From a virus, in the IMG/VR virus record IMGVR_UViG_3300049448_000045, positions 1 to 41,235 of that record: a stretch of DNA of 41,235 nt; one strand, 5' to 3'. The position numbers and the translations under genes were made by a program. Shown here one piece after another: positions 5,135-13,908 of the stretch (position 1 is the first letter of the stretch; the number at the start of each line of letters is the position of its first letter). The notes under the pieces were generated by a model. That model worked only from the letters and a program-made list of their open reading frames with translations, searched no databases and was not told the origin of the DNA.

Positions 5135-7447
5135 GTGGCTGTCAACTCTCCAGTAATCAACTCCCCGACCGCCTCTAACGGGGCAAATGCCATTGAAACC
5201 CCTAAAGACTTTGGCGACAAGCCTGAGGATCAGGCTTCATACTGGATTGCACAAGACAAGGTAGCCTACGACCGCGAGCAGAAGTGGATCAAGCAGGGAC
5301 GCGGCATCATCGACCGCTACCGGGATAAACGGAAAGTCGCGGATAAAGGTGTTCACCGCTACAACGTGCTTTGGTCCAATGTTCAGACGCTCAGGCCCGC
5401 CATCTTCGCCAGAGCGCCAAAGCCTGAAGTGGACCGCCGCTTTGACGATCAAGACCCCGTAGCGCGCCTCTCGGCTGAATTGCTTGAGCGCGCGCTGTCC
5501 TATCTCCTAGACATGCATAAGTTTGATGACCAGATGCGGGGATGTGTCGATGACCTACTGCTCCCCGGTCGTGGCGTCATGCGGGCACTCTACACGCCCC
5601 ATTATGGCGATGCGATACCAGCGGAGAGCGACGATACGTCAGGCGCTCCTGAGGACGTAGACGCGGGCGAGGGATACGCAGCGGCCAGTAATCCAGAGCA
5701 ACTGCGCGAGGTCGTGTCTGAGGACGCCTATCTTTGCTATGTGTTCTGGGAGGATTACCGCGAGGGTCCGGCGCGCAAGTGGGAAGATGTACCGTGGGTT
5801 CGTTTCCGCGCCTTTATGACCCGCCAGCAGCTTACGGACCGATTTCAGGCCAAGGGCAAGCTCGTAAATCTTGATTCGTCCCCTCACAATGAGGCCAGCG
5901 GTATTGATGACCGCGACGGCGAGAGTATGCAATCTCTGTTCAAGAAGGCAGAGATTTGGGAGATTTGGGACAAGACACAGAAGCGCGTGCTTTGGGTCGC
6001 ACCCGGATCGCAGAACCTTGGCATCCTCGATCAGGTCAATGACCCGCTAGGGCTTCAGGGTTTCTTCCCCAATGCCGACCCCCTCCTTGCCACGACCACG
6101 ACAGACACCCGCATACCCGTTCCTGACTATGTGGAATATCAGGATCAGGCGAGCGAGTTGGACAATATCACCCGCCGCATCGACATACTGCTCAAGGCGC
6201 TGAAGGTTTCCGGCGTTTATGCGGGGTCTGAGAAGCAGGTTTTACAGCAGTTAATCGGGGGTGACGAGAACAAGCTTATTGCGGTCGATGATTGGGCGCA
6301 ATTCATGACGGACAAGGGGGGCATTCAGAACCTCATCCAGTTCATGCCCATTCAGCAAGTCGCTGAAACCCTCATCCAGCTTTACAATGCCCGCGACCGC
6401 TGCGAGCAGGTTCTATATCAGATTACGGGCATGGCTGACATCATGCGCGGCTCGTCAGACCCTAATGAGACGGCGACGGCCCAGCAGATCAAGGCCCAGT
6501 TCGGCACGATGCGGCTCAATGACCGCCAGCGTCAGGTTGCCAACTTCGCCCGCGACAATATCCGCCTCCTTGCCAATGTCATTGCGGGGCAATTCTCGCC
6601 TCAGGCGCTTTCCGAGATTACGGGCTATCCAAAGCTCCAGCCTATGCCTCAACCCCCCGCTGGTTTGCAGCCCACGATCATGGACCCGCAGACCGGCCAG
6701 CCCGCACCCAACCCGCAGTTTCAGCAATTCCAGCAGAAGGCTCAGGAAATTCAGGGCCAAAACCAGAAGGCGCAGGCCGACTTCATGGCTGCGTGCCAGT
6801 TGCTCAAAGACGACATGCCTCATGGGTACCGGATCGACATCGAGGCCGACTCCACAATCATGCCTGACGAACAGCAGGAGAAGCAGAGCAAGATTGAGTT
6901 CGTCCAAGCCTTCACCCCGTTCCTGCAACAGGCCATTCAGGGCGCTATGGCGTTGCCTATCACGGCCCCACTCAGCAAGGAACTGACGCTATTCCTCATG
7001 CGTGGGTTCAAGGTTTCGCGTCCGCTGGAAGAACAGGTCGAGAAGCTATTCGACCAGATGGCACAAATGCCGCCGCAGCCCCAAGGCCAAGACCAGAAGC
7101 CTCAGGACAATGGCGCTGGCGATATGGCAAAGGCTCAGGCCGATGTGCAGGGCAAGCAGATCGAGGCGCAGACGGAACAGCAGCGTATTCAATCCGAAGC
7201 CCAAACCTCTGGACAACAGACGCAAGCCGATGCCGCGACAAAGCTCCAGATCGCCAATACACAGGCTCAAGTCGAGGCCCAGAACAATCAGGCAAATCAG
7301 GCTATCCAGCTACAGAAATTGCATCAGGACGGCGCATTTAGAGCGGCTGATTTGCAATTGAAGGAACGCGATCAGGAAATGCGCGCAGAGGCATTGCGGA
7401 CGCGCGAGCTTAAAAACGCATCGGCTGAAGCCTCTAAACTGCAATAG
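5135..7447 (+). CDS. Portal protein
   Basis: The dodecameric ring at the unique capsid vertex through which DNA is packaged and ejected. The 770-residue protein fits podovirus (P22-like) portals in size and order: a polar N-terminus, a helical clip/wing region (DREQKWIKQGRGIIDRYR at about 45-62, SELDNITRRIDILLKALKVS near 350), 'QITGMADIMRGSSDPNETAT' at about 429-448, a long amphipathic helix region, then a C-terminal extension from about 640 rich in Gln, Ala and Lys and predicted to be a coiled-coil barrel. GTG start without a strong ribosome site. It follows the accessory small genes and is followed by the scaffold and capsid genes as expected. Confidence 0.9.
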   Translation: MAVNSPVINSPTASNGANAIETPKDFGDKPEDQASYWIAQDKVAYDREQKWIKQGRGIIDRYRDKRKVADKGVHRYNVLWSNVQTLRPAIFARAPKPEVDRRFDDQDPVARLSAELLERALSYLLDMHKFDDQMRGCVDDLLLPGRGVMRALYTPHYGDAIPAESDDTSGAPEDVDAGEGYAAASNPEQLREVVSEDAYLCYVFWEDYREGPARKWEDVPWVRFRAFMTRQQLTDRFQAKGKLVNLDSSPHNEASGIDDRDGESMQSLFKKAEIWEIWDKTQKRVLWVAPGSQNLGILDQVNDPLGLQGFFPNADPLLATTTTDTRIPVPDYVEYQDQASELDNITRRIDILLKALKVSGVYAGSEKQVLQQLIGGDENKLIAVDDWAQFMTDKGGIQNLIQFMPIQQVAETLIQLYNARDRCEQVLYQITGMADIMRGSSDPNETATAQQIKAQFGTMRLNDRQRQVANFARDNIRLLANVIAGQFSPQALSEITGYPKLQPMPQPPAGLQPTIMDPQTGQPAPNPQFQQFQQKAQEIQGQNQKAQADFMAACQLLKDDMPHGYRIDIEADSTIMPDEQQEKQSKIEFVQAFTPFLQQAIQGAMALPITAPLSKELTLFLMRGFKVSRPLEEQVEKLFDQMAQMPPQPQGQDQKPQDNGAGDMAKAQADVQGKQIEAQTEQQRIQSEAQTSGQQTQADAATKLQIANTQAQVEAQNNQANQAIQLQKLHQDGAFRAADLQLKERDQEMRAEALRTRELKNASAEASKLQ

Positions 7448-7456
7448 CCTTGATTA

Positions 7457-7510
7457 ACACCTGAATTGGTGTATTTACTTCATCTGAAATGCACACAATA
7501 TCTGGTGTGC
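7457..7510 (+). other. Two short tandem hairpins after the portal gene
   Basis: ACACC (7457-7461) pairs with GGTGT (7468-7472) around a 6-nt loop, and GCACAC (7491-7496) pairs with GTGTGC (7505-7510) around 8 nt. The second stem ends one base before the AAGGGG ribosome site of the next gene. They may tune expression between portal and capsid genes. No T-tract, so not a clear terminator. Confidence 0.35.
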
Positions 7511-7527
7511 AAAGGGGCCTAGCGTTA

Positions 7528-7836
7528 ATGGCGCAACGATATTGCAAGGTCTGTAGCGACTGGCACGATTTGGACGAGCCATGGCCGCAGGCTTGTATGG
7601 GCCATTACCGGAGCAAAAAGGACCGCGAGGGTATTCAGGTCATTAAGGACGTTGAGCCCTATCGCTCCGTCATAGATCGCTCCGTTATTGGCGGCAGGCG
7701 TCAGCATCGCGATCATCTCAGAGCCCATAACTGTATCGAAATCGGAACCGAGAAGCAGACACCACGCAAGCCGCCTGACGTTCCGCATCTAAGACAAGAC
7801 ATTCAACGAACCATGGAGCAACTGCGTGCCCGCTAG
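7528..7836 (+). CDS. Small zinc-binding phage protein next to portal
   Basis: ATG 7528 is preferred over the in-frame ATG 7489 because an AAGGGG ribosome site lies about 10 nt before it. The 102-residue product starts MAQRYCKVCSDWHDLDEPWP then QAC: Cys6, Cys9, His13 and Cys23 make a compact metal-binding site. It continues 'IQVIKDVEPYRSVIDRSVIGGRRQHRDHLRAH'. This CxxCxxWH...WPxxC followed by 'RSVIDRxxIGGRxxHRxHL' is a recognisable phage family found between portal and scaffold genes. Its role is unknown; a regulatory or assembly role is likely from its conserved place. Ends 11 nt inside the scaffold gene. Confidence 0.75.
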   Translation: MAQRYCKVCSDWHDLDEPWPQACMGHYRSKKDREGIQVIKDVEPYRSVIDRSVIGGRRQHRDHLRAHNCIEIGTEKQTPRKPPDVPHLRQDIQRTMEQLRAR

Positions 7837-9043
7837 ACAAGCCGTGCAAGTACAGCCCGAAGCAGAGCCAGAGACGGACGATCTGCGCGGCACTATTGCT
7901 GCGGCGATGGAAGCGGCTAACGCTCCCGAAGAAACGGTTGAGCAGACTCCTGCTCCCAAGAGTTCGGCCCCTGAGCCAGCATCGACCGTCACTCCTCCGG
8001 CAGATGCTGATGTCCCTGCGTCCGCTACGGAACCGGGGGCCGATACTTCCAAGCCTGATAACGCGGAAGGGGCCGAACCGGCTCCTGCCGTTACGGACAA
8101 AGTTGAGGCCCCGTCCAATTGGTCCAAGGCGGACAAGGAACGCTTTGCGGAATGGCCTGAGAGTGCGCAGAAGCAGGTTCTTGAGCGTCACCGCGCCATG
8201 GAAGCGGATTACACCCGCAAGACCATGGAGAACGCAGAACTCAAGCGGGAATATTCTCCCGTAGAGCAGATGTTCGCGCCCTTCAAAGACATGCTTCGTC
8301 AATCCGGGCGTACACCTAGCTCGGTAATTCGCGATTGGGCCAATGCAGAAGCCGCATTAGGCAATCCGGGCACGCGCGAAGACGCAATCGTTCGCATCAT
8401 CAAGGGCTACAACGCCGACCCGCAGAAGATTTATTCTCTGTTGGGCGGCGGACAGCAGCAGCCCCAGCAGCCGGTCGATCTGGCCAACATGACGGAGCAG
8501 CAGCAGATCGCTGAATTGCTCAATCCCATGTTCAAGCAAAATCTGTCGCCTATTGAACATAAGATGCAGCAGCTTGAGCAGCAATTACAGCAGGCGCAGC
8601 AGTTCCAGTATGGCGCAGTCAACGCGCAACGCCAGCAAATCTTCCAGACGGTGACCAACGAACTTGAGGCGTTTGCCAACGCAACCGACCCAAAGACTGG
8701 TCAGCTTCTGTATCCCTACTTCAATGACGTGCAGAGCGACATGACGGCCATCATGAAAGGTTACTATGACCAAGGCCGTAACCTGACACTCATCGAAGCC
8801 TACAATGCAGCCGTAAGAGCAAACCCCTCCACCTTAGAGCGCATTACCGCCCAGCAGACGAAAGCAGCGGAAGTAGCTCGCACACAAGAGGCCAGGGCCA
8901 AATCGGCACAAGCGAAAAGAGCAGGATCAAGTGTGGTTGGAACCCCCGGATCGGGTCAGTTCGTCCATGCGAACGGCGATGGCCGTGATCTTGGATCATT
9001 GCGCGAAACGATTCAGGCCGCACTGGAAGCTTCCCGTGTGTGA
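7826..9043 (+). CDS. Scaffolding-type protein
   Basis: A 405-residue protein with a GTG start overlapping the preceding gene by 11 nt. The first 85 residues are acidic, Pro/Ala/Glu-rich and disordered. Then comes 'APSNWSKADKERFAEWPESA' (about 92-111), a signature of this podovirus scaffold family, a helical body with PSSVIRDWANAEAALG, and a Gln-rich coiled coil (roughly 208-275). It lies immediately before the major capsid gene, as scaffolds do. Scaffolds direct procapsid assembly and leave before or during packaging. No protease domain is visible. Confidence 0.8.
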   Translation: MPARQAVQVQPEAEPETDDLRGTIAAAMEAANAPEETVEQTPAPKSSAPEPASTVTPPADADVPASATEPGADTSKPDNAEGAEPAPAVTDKVEAPSNWSKADKERFAEWPESAQKQVLERHRAMEADYTRKTMENAELKREYSPVEQMFAPFKDMLRQSGRTPSSVIRDWANAEAALGNPGTREDAIVRIIKGYNADPQKIYSLLGGGQQQPQQPVDLANMTEQQQIAELLNPMFKQNLSPIEHKMQQLEQQLQQAQQFQYGAVNAQRQQIFQTVTNELEAFANATDPKTGQLLYPYFNDVQSDMTAIMKGYYDQGRNLTLIEAYNAAVRANPSTLERITAQQTKAAEVARTQEARAKSAQAKRAGSSVVGTPGSGQFVHANGDGRDLGSLRETIQAALEASRV

Positions 9044-9072
9044 CCTTCCCCTTTCTCTAACTGGAGCCAACC

Positions 9073-10050
9073 ATGGCAATTCCTAACACAAACTGGACGG
9101 AGATCATCACCACGACTCTGTTCAACCGCAGCAAAAAGCTTGCGGACAACGTGACGAAAGCAAACGCCCTTCTGTTTCAGATCAGCAAGAAGGGCCGCAT
9201 GAAGCCTGTAGACGGCGGTACCAACATCATTCAAGAACTCGAATACGCTGAGAACGGAACCTATACCCGTTACAGCGGCTACGATATTTTGAATGTCAGC
9301 CCTTCTGATGTCTTTACGGCTGCGTCGTACAACTTCGCACAGGCAGCGGTTGCCGTGTCGATCAGCGGCCTTGAAGAATTGCAGAACGCTGGAGAGGAGA
9401 GGGTTATCAATCTCCTTGAATCCCGCATCGGCAATGCTGAGCGTACCATGCGCAACAACATCTCCGCAGACTGCTATTCCGATGGCACGGCTTCTGGCGG
9501 CAAGCAGATCGGCGGTCTTGCCCTGCTTGTTCCCGACGCCAATACATCTGGTACGGTAGGCGGTATCGACCGTGCAACTTGGACGTTCTGGCAGACGCAG
9601 AAGCAGTCGTTCGCAACGGACGGCTTCACGGCTGGTCCTTCAACCATCCAGACGGAAATGAACCGTCTTTGGCTGAAGCAGATTCGTCAGGCCGACCGTC
9701 CCGACATCATCATCGCGGATAATAACTACTACCGTTATTACCTCGAATCCTTGCAGGCGATCCAGCGTATCGCATCCGAGGACAAGGCGAGCGCGGGCTT
9801 CATGTCGCTCAAGTTCATGGATGCCGATGTTGTTTGCGACGGCACCATCTACGGCGGCGGCGCGACGGCTAACCATATGTGGTTCCTAAACACGGACTAT
9901 ATTTTCTTCCGTCCGCATAAGGACCGCAACATGGTGCCCCTCGATCCAAAACGCTTCTCAGTCAATCAGGACGCGATGGTTCAGTTGATCGCTTTCGCTG
10001 GCAATATGACGCTTAGCAACGCAGCGTTGCAGGGAGTTCTGGTCGCCTAA
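9073..10050 (+). CDS. Major capsid protein
   Basis: A 325-residue protein with a good ribosome site (tggagcc) before ATG 9073, between scaffold and decoration genes. It begins MAIPNTNWTEIITTTLFN and has the strand/helix mix of HK97-fold coat proteins used by podoviruses: 'YTRYSGYDILNVSPSDVFTA' (E-loop-like region), 'AVAVSISGLEELQNAGEERV' leading into the spine helix, then 'RPDIIIADNNYYRYYLESLQ' and a C-terminal 'MTLSNAALQGVLVA'. 'MTLSNAALQGVL' at the end is typical of this coat subfamily. It forms the icosahedral shell. No delta-domain protease site is evident. Confidence 0.9.
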   Translation: MAIPNTNWTEIITTTLFNRSKKLADNVTKANALLFQISKKGRMKPVDGGTNIIQELEYAENGTYTRYSGYDILNVSPSDVFTAASYNFAQAAVAVSISGLEELQNAGEERVINLLESRIGNAERTMRNNISADCYSDGTASGGKQIGGLALLVPDANTSGTVGGIDRATWTFWQTQKQSFATDGFTAGPSTIQTEMNRLWLKQIRQADRPDIIIADNNYYRYYLESLQAIQRIASEDKASAGFMSLKFMDADVVCDGTIYGGGATANHMWFLNTDYIFFRPHKDRNMVPLDPKRFSVNQDAMVQLIAFAGNMTLSNAALQGVLVA

Positions 10051-10073
10051 TAAGCACCAGTTGGAGAAACACA

Positions 10074-10592
10074 ATGGCTACTTGGATTCCTACTGAAAAC
10101 GAGATCGGCATTCAGCCGATTGCGACGACATCGACCACTGCAAATCATGCTCTTGGCAAGGTTATCCGTGCCAAGGACAATGATACGACTGGTCAGGGTG
10201 CGGCAGAGTTCATCTACCTTCTTGGCGTTGCCAATACGGTAGTGGGTTCGGCTGTCACCTATAACACCTCCACGTTCCAGACGGCGATTGCACTTGGTAC
10301 TGCCAATCAGGGCGGCGCTGTTGCCTTTGCCATGTCTGCCAACGTGGCTGCTGGCTATGGCTGGTATCAGATCGGCGGCTCTGCTGTCGTGAAGAAAACC
10401 GCTGTGATCGTTTCCGCTGCCAAGAAGGTTTATCTTGTCAGTTCGACGGTTACGGGCAATGGCCGCATCTCTGCCGCCTCGGTTACGGGTAAGCAGATTC
10501 TCGGTGCGCGCTCTGCGAACCTGACGGCGATTGCTTCGGCAACGTCCACGGTTCTGGTCATGCTTGATCGTCCGCATCTCGCGGCGATTTAA
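10074..10592 (+). CDS. Putative capsid decoration protein
   Basis: A 172-residue Ala/Thr/Val-rich beta protein starting MATWIPTENEIGIQPIATTS, with a ggag ribosome site, directly after the coat gene. A low-charge, beta-rich composition with 'AIALGTANQGGAVAFAMSAN' and 'GYGWYQIGGSAVV' is what one sees in head-decoration or head-fibre proteins found at this position in podoviruses. It would bind the outer shell and stabilise it. No catalytic motif. The hairpin at 10600-10630 follows, so high capsid-region transcription may drop after this gene. Confidence 0.6.
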   Translation: MATWIPTENEIGIQPIATTSTTANHALGKVIRAKDNDTTGQGAAEFIYLLGVANTVVGSAVTYNTSTFQTAIALGTANQGGAVAFAMSANVAAGYGWYQIGGSAVVKKTAVIVSAAKKVYLVSSTVTGNGRISAASVTGKQILGARSANLTAIASATSTVLVMLDRPHLAAI

Positions 10593-10599
10593 CGGAGGC

Positions 10600-10630
10600 T
10601 GGGGAAGGTTTCTTACGGGAGCCTTCCCCA
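10600..10630 (+). terminator. Strong hairpin after the capsid/decoration genes
   Basis: TGGGGAAGG (10600-10608) is perfectly complementary to CCTTCCCCA (10622-10630) with a 13-nt loop. It starts eight bases after the decoration stop and ends 22 bases before the next ATG. There is no T-tract, so it may be a leaky terminator or a 3' stabiliser that sets capsid mRNA apart from the genes beyond. No other perfect nine-base stem of this kind was noticed among the rightward late genes. Confidence 0.5.
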
Positions 10631-10651
10631 CTCTCGCCACATGGGAAAACA

Positions 10652-12649
10652 ATGCTCCGGATTTGCTGCGTCAAGGTCAATTCTGCGTATGATGCAAGAT
10701 ATGTGAATGTCTTGTACGACTGCGTTACGCGCAATCTTGATGAAGGCACGGCTGGTGAATTTCACTGCTTCACGGATAACCCTGAGGGGCTGCATCCCAA
10801 CATCATAACGCACCCCGTTCCGTCCGAGTTCACGGGATGGTGGGCTAAACTGCATCTGTTCAAGGACGGTCATTTCGAGGACGGAGACAGAATTGTCTAC
10901 ATCGACCTCGATACGGTGATCTTCGGTCCGCTTGATGACATCGTGCGGTATAGCGGACACTTTGCTATCCTAAGAGACTTCTTCAAGCCTCATAACGATA
11001 TGCAGAGTGCCATCATGGCATGGCCCGCAAATACACAGCAGGCCATTTTGGACAAGTGGGTTGCGCTTGGCAGGCCAGAACTACAGGGCGGCGATCAGGA
11101 ATTGATCCAGATGTCCCTTGAGGAGCGCGGGATTGTTCCCGACTTCCTGCAAGACCTCTTTCCCGGCAAATTCGTCTCGTACAAGAGCGGCAGTTACAAG
11201 CGCGTGCCTCCGAGAGGGGCGAGTGTTGTCTGCTTCCACGGCCAGCCCAAGCCCCACAACTGCGGGTCTAGTTGGGTTGACGGCGTGTGGAAGATTGACG
11301 GCTCCATGGCATTTGAGATTGAGCAGTTCTGCAATACGGAAGATGCCAAGGTTGAGGCGAATATCAAATATGCCGTCTCCAAAGGCTTTCCGTGGCTCGC
11401 GCTCAAAGACGCGCATGAGAGAACGGCTGTAATCTGTGGCGGCGCTCCGTCGCTCAAGAACACATGGCGCGATATCTGGTCCTGCACGGACTTCGATGTG
11501 TTCGCCTGCAACAATACGGCTCGGTTTCTTGAGGAGCGCGGCATTGATGTTGCCTATCATGTCGTTGTCGATGCCCGTCCTGAGATCGTAGAGTTTATCC
11601 AGCCAACGGCTCCGAGGAAGGGTTATCTGCTCGGATCAATGTGCGATGTTGGCGTTTTCTTGGCCGTGAACAGCGGTGCTGTCACTGTTTTTCATCCCAA
11701 GGTAAAGGGCGTTGTCGAGTTAATCGAGAACGATCCGCGCGCCAAGTGTATTGTTGGTGGCGGCTCTACGGTCTGCCTCAAGGCAATCGCAATCGCCTAC
11801 ATCATGGGCTATCGGAAATTCCATCTGTTTGGCATGGATTCCAGCTATTCTGGAGACGAACATCACGCCTATCCGCAAAGCCTGAATAATGATGATCCAA
11901 TTGTTGAGGTTCAGGTTGACGATCAGTATTTCAAGACCTCTCCATGGATGGTCGCACAGGCTGACGAGTTTGATGACCTTGTGTGCGAACTTCTAACCCT
12001 CGGCTGCACGTTCGATATCTCAGGTGACGGTCTTATCCCCTATATCTGCCGCGACCGGGTTAATAGTACGAAGGTCTGCGCTGCCGATGAACGCGCTCAG
12101 GCTATTCTAAGCCGCCTTCCGAGAGGAGAAATCCGGGGCGCTGAGATAGGCGTCTTTGCTGGCGATCTATCGTCCCGCCTTCTGGCCCGTGAAGGATTGA
12201 ATCTCTCCATGATCGACTCATGGGCTCCGAATGGCGAGGATTACGCGCCGGGTTCGGATGACTTCCACGCTTCCCTGACATGGGACCAGCAAAGCAAGTT
12301 CATGCAGATGTCCATTCGCGCGACGGACTTTGCCAAAGACAGACGAACAATTATCGTCATGTCTTCCGAAGCGGCGGCGCAGAACTTCACCGATGGCATG
12401 TTGGACTTTGTGTTCATTGATGCCGATCATTCCTATGAGGGATGCAAGCGCGATATCGCTGCATGGTATCCGAAGCTCAAGGATGGAGCCCTGCTTAGTG
12501 GTCACGACTATGACCATCCTGAATACCCCTCATGGGGCGTGAAACGAGCCGTGGATGAGTTCGCCAAATCTCACGGGCTTAGTGTCGATTTTGGCGAGAA
12601 CATGACTTGGTTCATCAACAAACCGCTCGCGAAAGAAATCGCGGCTTAG
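10652..12649 (+). CDS. Three-domain glycosyltransferase / MptE-like / methyltransferase
   Basis: A 665-residue fusion. Residues about 1-225 look like a GT-A glycosyltransferase: MLRICCVKVN start, 'GWWAKLHLF' and the metal-binding DxD in RIVYIDLDTVIFGPLDD (D85, D87). Residues about 255-460 match the DUF115/MptE-like fold: 'TAVICGGAPSLKN', 'VFACNNTARFLEERGIDVAY', 'GGSTVCLKAIAIAY' and 'FHLFGMDSSYS'. Residues about 485-655 are a class I SAM methyltransferase of the Methyltransf_24 type: 'GAEIGVFAGDLSSRLL', 'LDFVFIDADHSYEGCKRDIA' and 'DGALLSGHDYDHP'. It sits inside the virion-assembly operon, so it may modify a virion or host-surface glycan; the substrate is unknown. All three active-site motifs look intact. 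Confidence 0.8.
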   Translation: MLRICCVKVNSAYDARYVNVLYDCVTRNLDEGTAGEFHCFTDNPEGLHPNIITHPVPSEFTGWWAKLHLFKDGHFEDGDRIVYIDLDTVIFGPLDDIVRYSGHFAILRDFFKPHNDMQSAIMAWPANTQQAILDKWVALGRPELQGGDQELIQMSLEERGIVPDFLQDLFPGKFVSYKSGSYKRVPPRGASVVCFHGQPKPHNCGSSWVDGVWKIDGSMAFEIEQFCNTEDAKVEANIKYAVSKGFPWLALKDAHERTAVICGGAPSLKNTWRDIWSCTDFDVFACNNTARFLEERGIDVAYHVVVDARPEIVEFIQPTAPRKGYLLGSMCDVGVFLAVNSGAVTVFHPKVKGVVELIENDPRAKCIVGGGSTVCLKAIAIAYIMGYRKFHLFGMDSSYSGDEHHAYPQSLNNDDPIVEVQVDDQYFKTSPWMVAQADEFDDLVCELLTLGCTFDISGDGLIPYICRDRVNSTKVCAADERAQAILSRLPRGEIRGAEIGVFAGDLSSRLLAREGLNLSMIDSWAPNGEDYAPGSDDFHASLTWDQQSKFMQMSIRATDFAKDRRTIIVMSSEAAAQNFTDGMLDFVFIDADHSYEGCKRDIAAWYPKLKDGALLSGHDYDHPEYPSWGVKRAVDEFAKSHGLSVDFGENMTWFINKPLAKEIAA

Positions 12650-12659
12650 GAGATTTACG

Positions 12660-13016
12660 ATGGCGACTAAAGGCGAAATTATGCGCGGCGGAATGCCAGC
12701 CGAAATTGCACAGCTTCTTGGCTTTGACTATGCCACAGGGTTGTCAGGCGCAGGTACAACGCAGGCAGATGCGACGGTTCTGACCGCAAATATGAATGTC
12801 TTTACCACTGTAGGGTCTAGCACTGGTGCCCTGCTTCCGTCAGCAACGGGAACTGCGCCTGCGGTGATTTACAATGGCGGCTCCAATGCCCTGACGGTCT
12901 ATCCGACCGGCACGCAGACGATCAACAATGGCGCTACGAGCTTTTCCGTTACGAATGCAAAGGCGGCGGTATTTTTCCCGCACGGCAATACTTGGATCGC
13001 TATCCTTAGCGCCTAA
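12660..13016 (+). CDS. Small structural-type protein (118 aa)
   Basis: ATG 12660 lies 10 nt after the fusion enzyme's stop, with an 'aggag' ribosome site. The product has 'GGMPAEIAQLLGFDYATGL' then a Gly/Thr/Ala/Asn-rich beta stretch ('GTAPAVIYNGGSNALTVYPT', 'TQTINNGATSFSVT'). This small beta-rich pattern resembles fragments of head-fibre or tail-fibre shafts. No cysteine, no charge clusters. Probably a virion component, family not recognised. Confidence 0.55.
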   Translation: MATKGEIMRGGMPAEIAQLLGFDYATGLSGAGTTQADATVLTANMNVFTTVGSSTGALLPSATGTAPAVIYNGGSNALTVYPTGTQTINNGATSFSVTNAKAAVFFPHGNTWIAILSA

Positions 13017-13027
13017 CAGGAGACTTC

Positions 13028-13906
13028 ATGTCTATCAAGGCAGATCAGTACAGCAGAGACTACCAGAATGTTGCCGACAGCAACGAGGACAAGGACACTT
13101 GCATTCCCCGCTTCTACATGGAAGCGGAGGAGTTCGAGGTTGACGGTTCTCCGCAATGGCGTGACCGTGAGATGGTGGAAGTCATCATTCCCGGCAATGC
13201 GAATACGCGCTTCGTCAAATATGTGGACGAGCATGTGAAGGCACGCTGGCCGAACGCTTATCGGGCATTCAAAGAGAACCAGTCTGCGCCCGTGATCGGC
13301 ACGCCGCTGGAACAGTGGGCGCGTCTCTCGCCTGCCATGGTGATGAAGCTCAAATCTACGGGCTTCAGAACTGTTGAGGACATTGCGCGTGTTGCCGATT
13401 ACAACCTTGGCTCTCTTGGCCTTGGGGGCATGAAGCTTCGTCTTTTGGCGCAGGCGTTCATCAACGATGCGGATCGCATGGCCGTCACGAACAAGGCGGT
13501 GGAAGATGCGATGCGTTTCGAGGCGCGCTGCAAGGAGCTTGAGTCTCAGGTCGAGGCGTCTAACTCTCAGTTCCGCCAGATGTTCGAGGAAATCAAGGCG
13601 CTGAAGATGAACCAGTCGGTTGCGCTTCAGAACCTTGGGTCTGCTCCTGCCATGCAGGGCCAGCCGGTTTATCAGCCGTCAATCCAGCCGCAGGCCCCGT
13701 CTTCGCCCTTTGCGTCTCTTATGAGCCCGGAGGAACAGGCGGCAGAACTTTCGCAGTTCAATCAGGCCGTATCTCGCCAGCCGTTGCCTGTTCATCAGCC
13801 AGCGCAAGCAACGCATGAGATGAGCGTCCCTGCGAACAAGCCGCGTCGTGGTCCAAAGACAAAGGCTGAAAAGGCAGCGATAGCAGCGGCACAGCAAGGA
13901 GCGTAG
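13028..13906 (+). CDS. Hypothetical virion-region protein with HhH-like segment
   Basis: A 292-residue protein. Residues 1-80 form a beta-rich globular part ('RFYMEAEEFEVDG', 'MVEVIIPGN'). Residues about 91-145 ('GTPLEQWARLSPAMVMKLKS' then 'GFRTVEDIARV') resemble a helix-hairpin-helix or SAP-like fold. A helical coil (155-195) and a Pro/Gln-rich tail ending in a basic patch (NKPRRGPKTKAEKA) follow. Similar proteins occur in podovirus structural operons without a known role. The layout suggests a nucleic-acid-binding or scaffold role; not proved. Confidence 0.6.
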   Translation: MSIKADQYSRDYQNVADSNEDKDTCIPRFYMEAEEFEVDGSPQWRDREMVEVIIPGNANTRFVKYVDEHVKARWPNAYRAFKENQSAPVIGTPLEQWARLSPAMVMKLKSTGFRTVEDIARVADYNLGSLGLGGMKLRLLAQAFINDADRMAVTNKAVEDAMRFEARCKELESQVEASNSQFRQMFEEIKALKMNQSVALQNLGSAPAMQGQPVYQPSIQPQAPSSPFASLMSPEEQAAELSQFNQAVSRQPLPVHQPAQATHEMSVPANKPRRGPKTKAEKAAIAAAQQGA

Positions 13907-13908
13907 GC

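Noticed and set aside
6387-6986. Long Arg/Ser-rich ORF on the plus strand inside the portal gene
   Set aside because: It is an alternative frame of the portal gene, with no ribosome site and a composition typical of a shadow frame.
7718-8302. 194-codon minus-strand ORF across the start of the scaffold gene
   Set aside because: It is antisense to well-supported genes, is Arg-rich and has no domain or ribosome site.
10047-10652. 201-codon minus-strand ORF opposite the decoration gene
   Set aside because: It lies wholly antisense to a plausible structural gene and has a shadow-frame composition.
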